The notes under the pieces are model-generated. The model ran no database searches and was not told where the DNA came from. It saw nothing but the letters and a program-made list of their open reading frames with translations. Positions 1-8,365 of a stretch of DNA of 62,625 bases are shown here, in pieces. The stretch covers positions 1 to 62,625 of the forward strand of contig NZ_CAKJTG010000026.1 of NCBI RefSeq assembly GCF_917563885.1. Direction: 5' to 3'. The DNA comes from Pseudoneobacillus rhizosphaerae (lineage in GTDB: Bacteria; Bacillota; Bacilli; Bacillales; Cytobacillaceae). The position numbers and the translations under genes are program-made. Position 1 is the first letter of the stretch. Each line of letters starts with the position of its first letter.

Positions 1-192
1 CTATTTAGGCTATTTTCAGGTCTATTTCGTAATTAAGGGAAATTTCTCCGCTTATTGAGGGTTCGCTCTTTATTTAAATTTATTGATGTCAAAGACTCCA
101 ACATAAATGAAAAGGCGTGTCAAATCTGTTGTCAGATTGCACGCCTTTTTCATTGTCATTTACAGGATTTGCACCTCAAAACGGAACGGTTT
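1..192 (-). repeat. Partial copy (element 1) of a hairpin-ended intergenic element
   Basis: This is one end of a repeat family with further copies at 8366-9035 and 57911-58373; the rest lies beyond the window start. Read on the minus strand it begins with AAACCGTTCCGTTTTGAGG at 192, runs into a terminator-like hairpin (150-109), then a diverged spacer, then a GCGGA dyad unit near 60-25. Bases 192-110 match 57911-57993 with one single-base indel. Bases 56-1 match about 58084-58139 with three mismatches. The end lies 28 bp past the pepT stop codon. Whether it moves is unknown. Confidence 0.75.
109..150 (-). terminator. Terminator hairpin downstream of pepT
   Basis: On the minus strand the stem GGCGTGC/AATCTG pairs with CAGATT and ACGCC around an ACAA loop and is followed by TTTTC. 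It sits 70 bp past the pepT stop and is also the terminal hairpin of repeat element 1, so the repeat end appears to double as the pepT terminator. Confidence 0.7.
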
Positions 193-220
193 AATAAAAA
201 TTAGGCCGGATTCTTTACTA

Positions 221-1453
221 TTATGCCTTTTGTTCAAAAAGCTGCGTAATCTCAATAATGACGTTAGTGGCTTTAACCATATTGTCGATTGAAACATATT
301 CATACTTGCCGTGGTAATTTTCGCCACCAGTGAAAATGTTTGGAGTAGGGAGCCCCATATAAGAAAGCTGTGAACCGTCAGTACCACCGCGGATAGGCTC
401 TATTTTTGGCTGTATATCTAGGTTTTCCATCGCTTGTTGTGCGATATGAACGATCTCCATCACTGGTTCGATTTTTTCACGCATGTTGTAATATTGATCA
501 TTCATTTCAAGTAAGATTGAACCTTCGCCGTATTTGACCTGTAACTCATTCACAATACTCTCAATCTTCGCCTTCCTAGCTTCAAAACTTTCCTTATCAA
601 AATCTCTAATGATGTAAGATAGGATAGTCTTTTCAACATCTCCTACAACTGAGTTTAAATGAAAGAAGCCTTCATAGCCTTCCGTATATTCAGGTGCCTC
701 ATCAGCAGGTAGCTTACTATTAAATTCCATTGCGATTTTAGTGGAATTAACCATTTTACCTTTTGCTGTTCCTGGGTGAATATTTGAACCATTAATCGTC
801 ACTTTCACGCCCGCAGCATTAAAGCTCTCATACTGAAGCTCTCCAAGCGGTCCGCCGTCCATCGTATAAGCATATTTTGCATCAAATGCAGCTACATCAA
901 ATTTGTGCGGTCCTCTACCAATCTCTTCATCTGGTGTGAAAGCAACACGAATTTTTCCATGCTTGATTTCCGGGTGCTGAATTAAATAAGCCATAGCCGT
1001 CATAATCTCAGCAATTCCAGCTTTATTATCAGCACCGAGTAACGTAGTGCCATCGGTTGTCATTAAGGTGTGACCTTGATAATTGCTCATTTGTGGGAAG
1101 TCCTTTGTCGTTAGGACGATATGTAAGTCTTCGTTTAAAACAATATCCTCACCGTTATAGTTTTCAATGATTTGCGGTTTGACATTCGCACCAGTAAAAT
1201 CAGTTGCCGTATCAACATGGGCTAAAAAGCCAATGGTTGGTACATCTTTATCAGTATTGGAGGGAAGTGTAGCCATTACATAGCCATTCTCATCCATTGT
1301 CACATCGACCATACCAATCGCTTTTAATTCATCTACAAGCTGAGTGGCAAGCGTTAATTGTCCTTTAGTGGAAGGGCAAGTCGTACTGTCAGCGTCGGAT
1401 TGTGTATCCACAACCACATAGGAAGTTAATCTTTCAATGATTTCGTTTTTCAC
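221..1453 (-). CDS. pepT: Peptidase T (tripeptide aminopeptidase)
   Basis: Cytosolic M20-family zinc aminopeptidase that removes the N-terminal residue of tripeptides. The 410 aa length is normal for PepT. Visible motifs are [12 protein letters not shown] (metal-ligand His and catalytic Asp), [13 protein letters not shown] (bridging Asp), PDEEIGRG (catalytic Glu pair), [11 protein letters not shown], and a C-terminal block with [17 protein letters not shown] and the last His in NYHGKYEYV. The start is GTG at 1453, preceded by AGGAG about 10 bases away. It is monocistronic and is followed by repeat element 1, whose hairpin can end the transcript. Confidence 0.95.
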   Translation of the reverse strand: MKNEIIERLTSYVVVDTQSDADSTTCPSTKGQLTLATQLVDELKAIGMVDVTMDENGYVMATLPSNTDKDVPTIGFLAHVDTATDFTGANVKPQIIENYNGEDIVLNEDLHIVLTTKDFPQMSNYQGHTLMTTDGTTLLGADNKAGIAEIMTAMAYLIQHPEIKHGKIRVAFTPDEEIGRGPHKFDVAAFDAKYAYTMDGGPLGELQYESFNAAGVKVTINGSNIHPGTAKGKMVNSTKIAMEFNSKLPADEAPEYTEGYEGFFHLNSVVGDVEKTILSYIIRDFDKESFEARKAKIESIVNELQVKYGEGSILLEMNDQYYNMREKIEPVMEIVHIAQQAMENLDIQPKIEPIRGGTDGSQLSYMGLPTPNIFTGGENYHGKYEYVSIDNMVKATNVIIEITQLFEQKA

Positions 1454-1623
1454 GGTACTTCAACTCCTATTTCTCAAGATAATTTCATCTTATCATGGAT
1501 TAATTAGGTTCGGTATCTTTCATTCGTTACATTGCAATCAAATTTCACTCTGTGGTGTAAGTAATTTTTTTCAGCTAAAATGGAAGAGATAAATGCAGTT
1601 ATCAATGAATGGAGAGAAATCAA

Positions 1624-1950
1624 ATGAATGATTTAACACTAAAGCAAATGCAGAAGGAAGTAGACGAATACATAGGTCAATTTAAAGAAGGATATTTTAG
1701 CCCCATGACGCTAGTTGTCCGCTTGTCGGAAGAACTTGGGGAGCTCGCTCGCGAAGTAAATCATCACTACGGTGAGAAACCAAAAAAGAAAGAAGAGGAA
1801 GAGGGAAGCATTGCTTTAGAGCTTGCAGACATGATGTTTGTTATTACTTGCATGGCCAACAGTCTTCAAATCGACCTCGATGATGCCCATAAACGTGTAA
1901 TGGAAAAATTCCGTACTCGTGATGCCGATCGTTGGACGAGAAAAGAGTAA
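1624..1950 (+). CDS. MazG-like nucleotide pyrophosphohydrolase
   Basis: A 108 aa all-alpha NTP pyrophosphatase of the MazG/YpjD type, which hydrolyses non-canonical or excess (d)NTPs to monophosphates. The core motif EELGELAREV (residues about 37-46) and the downstream ELADMMFVITCMANSL supply the usual Mg2+-binding EExxE...ExxD pattern. A lysine/glutamate-rich loop (KPKKKEEEEG) separates the helices. An in-frame ATG at 1609 overlaps the Shine-Dalgarno sequence GGAGAG, so I use the ATG at 1624. The physiological substrate is not evident from context. Confidence 0.85.
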   Translation: MNDLTLKQMQKEVDEYIGQFKEGYFSPMTLVVRLSEELGELAREVNHHYGEKPKKKEEEEGSIALELADMMFVITCMANSLQIDLDDAHKRVMEKFRTRDADRWTRKE

Positions 1951-2044
1951 CATTTTTATTGATAACTTCCAAAGAAATGTATAGGAATCCCTTTTCTATG
2001 AATAATAAAATTGGAACAAAATGCATATAAAGGGGTCAACAATA

Positions 2045-2074
2045 ATGAAAAAGTTTATTTTGGATGGAGCATAA
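2045..2074 (+). other. Possible nine-codon leader ORF
   Basis: An ATG at 2045 follows an AAAGGGG ribosome site by about 9 bases and opens a nine-codon frame (MKKFILDGA) that ends inside the terminator hairpin at 2061-2096. It could be a leader peptide for attenuation of the permease genes at 2193, or the remnant of a lost gene. There is no evidence that it is translated. Confidence 0.3.
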
Positions 2075-2096
2075 GAATTTGCTTCATCCATTTTTT
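2061..2096 (+). terminator. Intrinsic terminator (possible attenuator) before the permease pair
   Basis: TGGATGGAGC and GCTTCATCCA form a 10-bp stem with one G-U pair, followed by TTTTTT. It lies about 110 bp after the MazG-like gene and about 100 bp before the permease start, so it may end the former or attenuate the latter. Confidence 0.7.
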
Positions 2097-2192
2097 GTTA
2101 AAACTGTGAAACTTTAGTTGTGGATAAACGTCTAATGATATTATTGAAAACTATGAAGTGTATGAATTCAATAAAGGAGCTGCTCGCAAAGC

Positions 2193-3155
2193 ATGAAACT
2201 TATTTCACAGTTAATAGGATTATTATTCATGTGGCTATTTGTAACAATCGTCTTAATTATGGTTGTTTTATTACCTAGAGGATTTACAGAGATAGACTTT
2301 TCTAAATCAAGAGTTGAGATGGTGAAAGAATACGAGAGTAATATTACTACTTTTTCATGGGATGCGTATAAACAAAATATCACCAATACATACAAGTATG
2401 TGAAAGAACATAAAAGCTTAGGTCAAACGGTTCATCTTTTATCAGTAGAATATGAAGTTTGGAGATATTGGAAAAAGAGTCTGATTATTTTAATACCTAG
2501 TATTCTACTAAGTATGATTCTAGGAATATCAAAAGGGGTATATGATTTCACATTAAAGAAGCGGAAATTTTCTTTAGTAGGCGCTCGAACAACATCTTTT
2601 TTCTTAGTAGTTCCTGATTTTTTTATTATCCTTTCAAGTCAATTGTTGATCATGATAGCCTTTTCCTATGGGTTACCATATGTAGATGTCTATGGCAGTG
2701 AGACTTGGTCTAATAAAATTTTGGCGATCCTTTTTTTATCGATGTATCCTATGTTTTTCATCGCAAGAATTACTTCCTCTACCTTGGAGGAGCAATCGGG
2801 GCAAGACTATATTCGAACAGCTTTAAGTAAAGGGGTATCTTTTCGCAAAATTATTTGGCGGCATATGATGGGGAATTGTTGGTTGAAAATAATCAGTCAG
2901 TTGAATACTTTAGTCCTTTACCTTTTATCTAACCTTTTTATCGTTGAATTTCTACTCGGCTATCGAGGTGGGGCATACAGATTTTATAGAGCCTTTGAAA
3001 TAAAAAGAACATTCACTCCTCTTGATGTAATGAATATTGATACTGGAATTGTTATAGGCTTTATCATTGTTTTTACTTTTATCGTTTTCATTAGTCATAT
3101 CATTAGTAAAATCTTAAGCTTTTATTTTTTAAGGAATGAGGGGAACAATAATTGA
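2193..3155 (+). CDS. OppB/DppB-type ABC transporter permease
   Basis: A 320 aa inner-membrane permease of the peptide/nickel ABC family. It has an N-terminal membrane segment, an extracytoplasmic region (about residues 25-90) and a cluster of further transmembrane segments. The cytoplasmic EAA loop is recognisable in GQDYIRTALSKGVSFRKIIW. The start is the ATG after AAAGGAG. Its stop codon overlaps the next permease start by four bases (TTGA), so the two are translationally coupled. No ATPase or substrate-binding gene is adjacent, so the substrate is unknown and ATPases from elsewhere would be needed. Confidence 0.85.
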   Translation: MKLISQLIGLLFMWLFVTIVLIMVVLLPRGFTEIDFSKSRVEMVKEYESNITTFSWDAYKQNITNTYKYVKEHKSLGQTVHLLSVEYEVWRYWKKSLIILIPSILLSMILGISKGVYDFTLKKRKFSLVGARTTSFFLVVPDFFIILSSQLLIMIAFSYGLPYVDVYGSETWSNKILAILFLSMYPMFFIARITSSTLEEQSGQDYIRTALSKGVSFRKIIWRHMMGNCWLKIISQLNTLVLYLLSNLFIVEFLLGYRGGAYRFYRAFEIKRTFTPLDVMNIDTGIVIGFIIVFTFIVFISHIISKILSFYFLRNEGNNN

Positions 3156-4060
3156 ACTGGAATAGACAATTAATATGGGGACTAATATTTGTGTTTATCC
3201 TTCTTTTTATTACCATTTTCGGTCCCTATTTACCCTTTATTGACAGCGACCTTACGAAAGAAGGTGCTATAATTTCTAAAAAGGATGGGAAAATTTCATT
3301 ACCTCCATTTGCACCATCGAGTGAATACTGGCTTGGTTCCGATCGAAATGGAGTGGACATGTTCAGTCGTCTTGTAATGGGGGCAAAAGATATGTTGCTA
3401 CTCGTATGTAGCATTACCCTGATTCGTTATGTATTTGCGATTCCATTAGGTTTTTTTGCCTTTTATTCAAGGGTTATAGAAACGCTTTTAAATTTTTTGA
3501 ATTTAGCCTTTTCCTTTGTACCTGCTATCTTTATGATCATTCTATTTATTAATATGCCATATTTAATTTACTCTCCACATCGTGTCATTTGGGTGATTCT
3601 AATTATCGCCTTTCTTGAAGTAGGTAGGGTGGCTGAAATATTGAAGCAGCAAGTGACGATGATTTCTCAAAAGCCGTATATTGAAGCAGCGATTACAATT
3701 GGCACAAGACAAAGCAAGTTAATGAAACGTTATTATTTCCCTGTATTATTTCCTGAGCTATTAGTTAATATCATCCTCGACTTGGGAAGAACTATGTTTA
3801 TTATTGGACAATTAGGTATTATAGGAATTTTTATTTCGCATAAAATCCAAACTATTTCAGCTGATACGATTCCTGTTTTTCAAATTCAAAATACATCTAA
3901 CGCCTGGCCACTACTATTTGAAACATTATTAAAAGATATTTTTAGTGCACCTTGGATTCCCATTGCTACTGGGATAGCAATTTCCATCGTAATATTAGGA
4001 TTTTTCACATTAGCAGAAGGATTAAGAAAACATTTTCATAAAGGAATTCATTATTTGTAA
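3152..4060 (+). CDS. OppC/DppC-type ABC transporter permease
   Basis: A 302 aa partner of the preceding permease. It has an N-terminal transmembrane segment, a short outside region containing the family-typical YWLGSDRNGVDMFSRL, then five predicted membrane spans. The EAA loop is visible in YIEAAITIGTRQSKLMKRYY. The start is TTG at 3152, overlapping the stop of the upstream gene. A terminator follows at once, so the operon is just these two permeases. An incomplete transporter of this kind may share the ATPases of another Opp system; that is inference. Confidence 0.85.
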   Translation: MNWNRQLIWGLIFVFILLFITIFGPYLPFIDSDLTKEGAIISKKDGKISLPPFAPSSEYWLGSDRNGVDMFSRLVMGAKDMLLLVCSITLIRYVFAIPLGFFAFYSRVIETLLNFLNLAFSFVPAIFMIILFINMPYLIYSPHRVIWVILIIAFLEVGRVAEILKQQVTMISQKPYIEAAITIGTRQSKLMKRYYFPVLFPELLVNIILDLGRTMFIIGQLGIIGIFISHKIQTISADTIPVFQIQNTSNAWPLLFETLLKDIFSAPWIPIATGIAISIVILGFFTLAEGLRKHFHKGIHYL

Positions 4061-4087
4061 AAGGATGGTGGCACCATCCTTTTTTTA
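4061..4087 (+). terminator. Terminator of the permease pair
   Basis: AAGGATGGT and ACCATCCTT pair around a GGC loop and are followed by a run of T. It starts at the stop codon of the OppC-type gene. Confidence 0.9.
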
Positions 4088-4142
4088 GCGTGTTTTTTGT
4101 AGTCTCAGTAGTATTAGCAAAAGTTTACTAAAAGCATCTTTT

Positions 4143-4895
4143 TTAATGCACTATATTTTGAGGATTTGTAAAAATGTTATCGGTTTGTTGCAACAATTCA
4201 GATACAGTTACAAATTTATAGCCCTTCTTAACAAGGATTTCAAGAATATTCTCAACTGCTTTTACGGTTTGCGTTCGATCACCACCAGCATCATGGAAAA
4301 TGACAATATCACCAGGCTTTGCGTCAGTTACAACGTTGTTTGTTATTTTTATAACACCTGGTCTTTTCCAATCCTTCGTGTCTTGATGCCATGACCACAA
4401 AATTACTCGATAGCCATTATTAATGGCTGTATTAACAATTTTTTCATTGTAATAACCTGAATGCGGCCGATAAAGTAAGGGCGTTTGTCCTGTTAAATCC
4501 TGAATAACCTTAGAGGTTTTATCTAATTCATCTTTTAATTTTTCTGGATTAAAATGATCTCTGAAATTATGTCGATAAGTATGATTCGCAAGTTCGTGTC
4601 CTTCTTTTACTTGTCTTTGTATAATTTGTGGATATCTTTCTGCTTCTGCACCAATTACAAAAAAGGTTGCTTTTGCTTTATATTTGGCGAGTGCATCTAA
4701 TATTTGAGGAGTATACATCGGATCGGGACCATCATCAAAGGTCAATGCCACTAGTTTCTCATTTGTTTTAACATCCCAAAATACCTGTCCTGTTTTTTCA
4801 AATTTAAAACGCTTAAACATATTTGCCTTTGCTGTGGAAATAGGAAGAGTAAGGCACAGCACAGTGATGGTAAGAAACATAAGAAGTTTTCTCAT
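4143..4895 (-). CDS. Secreted polysaccharide deacetylase (NodB domain)
   Basis: A 250 aa carbohydrate esterase family 4 protein, likely acting on peptidoglycan or another N-acetylated glycan outside the membrane. An N-terminal signal peptide (MRKLLMFLTITVLCLTLP) is followed by a NodB domain with LTFDDGPDP (metal and catalytic Asp pair), HTYRH (metal His pair), RPHSGYYN (a variant of the usual RPPYG), SWHQDTKDW, and the C-terminal IVIFHDAGGDR. The ATG at 4895 follows AAGGAG; a longer in-frame extension to 4964 has no ribosome site and would bury the signal peptide. The exact substrate is unknown. Confidence 0.88.
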   Translation of the reverse strand: MRKLLMFLTITVLCLTLPISTAKANMFKRFKFEKTGQVFWDVKTNEKLVALTFDDGPDPMYTPQILDALAKYKAKATFFVIGAEAERYPQIIQRQVKEGHELANHTYRHNFRDHFNPEKLKDELDKTSKVIQDLTGQTPLLYRPHSGYYNEKIVNTAINNGYRVILWSWHQDTKDWKRPGVIKITNNVVTDAKPGDIVIFHDAGGDRTQTVKAVENILEILVKKGYKFVTVSELLQQTDNIFTNPQNIVH

Positions 4896-5055
4896 GATTA
4901 TGGACTCCTTAGTATTTAGGTTTAGTTTATATTGTTTGTTTGTTTGGATGATTTTATTAGACACTTTTTGTAAACATAGAAAAACAACAACCTCTCGTAA
5001 AACAGCTTTTGTGCAAAAGAATGAATTCCCTATTTCTTTCGGGTGACGAAAGTAC

Positions 5056-5877
5056 TTGTCATTCCCATTAAGTTCTAATATTATGAAGATTAATGAAGAA
5101 TTTTGGATAGAGATAGGGAATGATCATTTGGACACTTTCTTTTTTACGCTATTAGTAGTTGGAATTTTCTCTTCTTTTGTAGGGACATTAGCAGGCGGCG
5201 GTGGGTTAATTACTCTTCCAGCCATGATGATATTGGGGATTCCTATTCAAACAGGGATTGCTACAAACAAGTTTTCATCAGGAATTGCAGCCTTTACAAG
5301 CGTTACATTTTTGTTGAAAAATAAGCAGCTTGACAAGAGAACGATTTCCATTAATATAATAATTGCCTTTCTAGGTGGAATTTTCGGGGCTCTTATTACA
5401 ACTAGCTTGTCAGAAAAATCAATGAATGTCATTGCACTGATACTATTGGCTTTTGCCCTTTTCGTAACCTTTAGAAATAATAATTGGGTGTCAGCAAGTC
5501 AAGGAAATAAATCGCAGAAAACGGATAGCCTTTCTTCCCGCATGATTACTTTTTTCATTGCTGTATATGATGGAGGATTCGGTCCCGGCTCATCTACTTT
5601 TGGAATCATTCATTATATGGAAAAAAATCAAACTTATGTGAAAGCTGTGCAGCTGACAAGGGTTCTAATATTTGGAAGTGCATTTGGCGCCTTTATCGTT
5701 TTTTATCTTACAGGATTTGTTCAATGGCCATATGCCATTGCTTTAGCTATCGGTTCGACATTAGGCTCGCAAATTGGTTTAATAGCTCTTCCACATGTCC
5801 CATTAAAATTGGCCAAGTCATTATTAATTACGATTATTGTTCTACTAATTGGGGAAATGGTTTATAAGATTGTTTAA
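5056..5877 (+). CDS. TauE/SafE (TSUP) family membrane exporter, copy 1
   Basis: A 273 aa integral membrane protein of the sulfite exporter TauE/SafE family with about seven to eight spans. The family's two repeated motifs are visible: GTLAGGGGLITLPAMMILGIP near the N terminus and YDGGFGPGSSTFGI in the second half. The start is uncertain: TTG at 5056, ATG at 5083 or a later TTG are possible, and none has a strong ribosome site. It is related to the gene at 9067-9801 (same motifs), so the window holds two paralogues. The substrate cannot be told from sequence. Confidence 0.85.
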   Translation: MSFPLSSNIMKINEEFWIEIGNDHLDTFFFTLLVVGIFSSFVGTLAGGGGLITLPAMMILGIPIQTGIATNKFSSGIAAFTSVTFLLKNKQLDKRTISINIIIAFLGGIFGALITTSLSEKSMNVIALILLAFALFVTFRNNNWVSASQGNKSQKTDSLSSRMITFFIAVYDGGFGPGSSTFGIIHYMEKNQTYVKAVQLTRVLIFGSAFGAFIVFYLTGFVQWPYAIALAIGSTLGSQIGLIALPHVPLKLAKSLLITIIVLLIGEMVYKIV

Positions 5878-5885
5878 TTTAGAAC

Positions 5886-5914
5886 TGGATGAACTTATGT
5901 TTATCCAATTTTTT
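5886..5914 (+). terminator. Terminator after the first TSUP gene
   Basis: TGGATGAAC pairs with GTTTATCCA (one G-U pair) around a TTAT loop and is followed by TTTTTT. Confidence 0.8.
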
Positions 5915-6050
5915 ATTTAAAGGAAAATAATGAATAAAATTAACTGTGAATTGTTAGAAATTTCTATATAATAGGTTTAAGTGGGAGCTAAGTTAGTGTA
6001 TCTGCACAGTTCCATATTTAATAGATAAAAAATTGGGAGGCGAAACATCG

Positions 6051-6521
6051 ATGTCTAATGATAGTGAGGTTTTATTTGATAAAGGAAAACAAAATGATCC
6101 AAAATTGAAAGTTGAAAGAAAAGAAGGAGAGCCGACTGCAGCGTTTAAAGGGGCTTCTTGGGCGGCGCTGTTAGTAGGTGTTGCGGGATATTTTATCGGT
6201 TTGTTTAACGCTTCGATGGAGCTAAACGAAAAAGGATATTACTTTGCGGTATTAGTATTCGGTCTTTATTCCGCCGTTTCTTTACAAAAAGCAGTAAGAG
6301 ATAAGGAAGAGGGTATACCTGTTACGAATATTTATTATGGTATTAGTTGGTTTGCACTTATTGTAGCTATTTCCTTAATGGCGATTGGATTATACAATGC
6401 AGGAAGTATTGTTTTAAGTGAAAAAGGATTTTATGGTATGGCATTTGTTCTCAGTTTATTTGCAGCCATAACGGTTCAGAAGAATATTCGAGATGCTCAG
6501 AGGGCAAGAGAAAGAGATTAA
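6051..6521 (+). CDS. YiaA/YiaB-domain membrane protein
   Basis: A 156 aa protein with two tandem copies of the YiaAB two-helix unit. Each copy has a hydrophobic helix, then [25 protein letters not shown] in the first and the equivalent [25 protein letters not shown] in the second. The N-terminal 35 residues are charged and probably cytosolic. The ATG at 6051 is chosen because GGGAGG lies just upstream; the in-frame TTG at 6033 overlaps that ribosome site. The function of this family is not established. Confidence 0.8.
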   Translation: MSNDSEVLFDKGKQNDPKLKVERKEGEPTAAFKGASWAALLVGVAGYFIGLFNASMELNEKGYYFAVLVFGLYSAVSLQKAVRDKEEGIPVTNIYYGISWFALIVAISLMAIGLYNAGSIVLSEKGFYGMAFVLSLFAAITVQKNIRDAQRARERD

Positions 6522-6668
6522 CGCCAATGGTTGAGAGATATATAACCATCGAATAAAATCAGATTTAGAAAAAAATTCTCTTAAAGATAACCTTCCCATT
6601 AAGCAGGATTTGGAATAGGGGTTATGGAACTACTTATTCATTAGGAAGTTCATAATTTCGAGGTGGTA

Positions 6669-6962
6669 ATGGTGAAGGATAAAGCAGGTAATTCTTTTGT
6701 AGGTGTGCCTTTCTTAAGACTCATTCGATTCGCCTTTTTGTTATTTATCGTATTTCTAATCATTTCTGCATATTACTTACAAACTGAAGGCAAATTGCTT
6801 GGGGTAATTCAAACCATTCTATTTGTAAAAATAATTCCTTTCGTTAAAGCCCACTGGTATGAAATTGTAGTCAGTTCCACGCTATTTTCCCTTGGTTTTT
6901 GGTGTGGAAGAGCTAGTAAAGGAAATCATAATCGAAATAAATTTAGAAGGAGTTCTACCTGA
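6669..6962 (+). CDS. Small membrane protein of unknown function
   Basis: About 97 aa, with two hydrophobic stretches (LIRFAFLLFIVFLIISAYYL and a second near residues 58-78) and a basic C terminus (SKGNHNRNKFRRSS). The ribosome site GAGGTGG lies just before an ATG at 6669 and a GTG at 6672; either could be the start. I do not recognise a family. It sits between the YiaAB protein and the antiporter leader, without an obvious terminator of its own. Confidence 0.55.
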   Translation: MVKDKAGNSFVGVPFLRLIRFAFLLFIVFLIISAYYLQTEGKLLGVIQTILFVKIIPFVKAHWYEIVVSSTLFSLGFWCGRASKGNHNRNKFRRSST

Positions 6963-7031
6963 AAAGAGATGAATTTTAGCTACTCTGTTCTTTTGAAGAG
7001 TACCTTAAAGAATGATTTCACTCTCAATGTA

Positions 7032-7125
7032 TGGTATACTAATTAATAATAAAATACCGAACAACTTGGAGGAGCCTGTCACCAAGGGACTATTATGTCC
7101 TTTGGTAACGGGCTCTTTTTGTATT
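7032..7125 (+). promoter_or_regulatory. Extended -10 promoter and hairpin leader before the antiporter
   Basis: TGgTATACT at 7032-7040 is an extended -10 promoter. About 20 bases after the predicted start comes a long hairpin: GAGCCTGT...ACCAAGGGAC pairs with GTCCTTTGGT...ACGGGCTC around TATTAT, followed by TTTTTG. The antiporter start codon is about 50 bases further on, with no other promoter that I can see. The hairpin is terminator-shaped, so this looks like a transcription attenuator. I do not recognise a known riboswitch class; the leader is too short for the ydaO (c-di-AMP) aptamer. Confidence 0.6.
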
Positions 7126-7173
7126 TTATTTTAATTAAGACAAATCATAACAATACGAAAGGGTGGAAATGAA

Positions 7174-8325
7174 GTGTTAATACTACAACTCGCTATTATC
7201 TTAATTGCTTCAAAAATAGCAGGAAGTCTCAGTGTAAGATTAGGGCAGCCCTCCGTCCTTGGTAAACTGCTAATCGGTATTGTCCTCGGTCCATCTGTTT
7301 TAGGTTTAGTGAGTGAAACTGAATCTTTAGCTGAATTTAGTCAAATAGGTGTTATTTTATTAATGTTTATTGCTGGATTAGAAACAGATATTGACGAATT
7401 TAAACGGACTGGAAAAGCCTCCACATTCGTAGGGTTTGGTGGAATTATTGTTCCACTTCTTTTAGGCTATGTTGCTGGAATTATCTTAAATCTTTCTACC
7501 TTCGAATCATGGTTTCTAGGACTACTGCTTTCTGCAACAAGTGTTAGTATATCCGTTCAAGCACTTAAAGAAATGGACCGACTGAAAACACCTGAAGGAA
7601 CGACCATCTTAGGGGCAGCCGTCATCGATGATGTAGTAGTAATCATTGCTTTGGCCTTCTTAATGAGTTTTTCTGGTGGAGACGTTAATCTAACTACCGT
7701 AATTTTAAAGAAAGTAATATTCTTTGCTGGAGCCATTCTGGTAGGATGGAAAGTAGTTCCATGGTTTATGGGGAAATTCGCCAATTTCAAGGTATCAGAA
7801 ACGGTCATTTCTTCTGCTTTAGTTATTTGTTTTGTGTTTGCGTATTTAGCCGAATATACGGGAGTTGCAGCGATTATAGGAGCATATATTGCCGGTGTCG
7901 CCATAAGTGTTACGAAATACAAACACGAAGTTTTTGAAAAAGTTGAAACGATCAGTTATTCAATCTTTGTACCTGTATTCTTTACTTTGATTGGGATATC
8001 TGCAGAGTTTGGTGGCATTGGTCAAAATATAGGTCTTATTATTATCCTTAGTATTTTAGCCATTCTAACTAAGTTAATTGGTGCTGCTATTGGTGCGAAA
8101 GCAGCTGGATTTGGTTGGAACAGTTCGTTGGGAATTGGGGCAGCAATGGTTTCTCGCGGTGAAGTCGCATTAATAATCGCCGCTATTGGTTTAGAAGCGA
8201 AACTTCTTACTCAAGACATTTTCGCCGTACTAGTTATCGTAATACTTGTGACAACAATTGTAACCCCTCCAATGATGAAATTATTTTTTAAATCAAATGG
8301 TCAAAAGGAAAAGAGTGTAGCTTAA
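7174..8325 (+). CDS. Cation:proton antiporter, CPA2 (KefB/NapA-like)
   Basis: A 383 aa integral membrane protein with about 12-13 transmembrane helices and no C-terminal RCK/TrkA-N domain, so only the transport module is present. Family features include LGQPSVLGKLLIGIVLGPSV at the N terminus, FIAGLETDIDEFK, and GAAVIDDVVVIIAL with the paired Asp residues expected for electrogenic Na+(K+)/H+ exchange. The GTG start at 7174 follows AGGGTGG. It would sit under the hairpin leader at 7032-7125. Na+ versus K+ preference is not determinable here. Confidence 0.88.
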   Translation: MLILQLAIILIASKIAGSLSVRLGQPSVLGKLLIGIVLGPSVLGLVSETESLAEFSQIGVILLMFIAGLETDIDEFKRTGKASTFVGFGGIIVPLLLGYVAGIILNLSTFESWFLGLLLSATSVSISVQALKEMDRLKTPEGTTILGAAVIDDVVVIIALAFLMSFSGGDVNLTTVILKKVIFFAGAILVGWKVVPWFMGKFANFKVSETVISSALVICFVFAYLAEYTGVAAIIGAYIAGVAISVTKYKHEVFEKVETISYSIFVPVFFTLIGISAEFGGIGQNIGLIIILSILAILTKLIGAAIGAKAAGFGWNSSLGIGAAMVSRGEVALIIAAIGLEAKLLTQDIFAVLVIVILVTTIVTPPMMKLFFKSNGQKEKSVA

Positions 8326-8365
8326 CGAACTTAACCCATCTAAAAGAATGTAAGCCCCTCATGAT

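Noticed and set aside
5247-5432. Minus-strand frame inside the first TSUP gene, and the many similar antisense frames inside pepT, mutY, the antiporter and the glutamate synthase
   Set aside because: They are shadows of well-supported genes on the other strand, with unlikely composition and no start signals.
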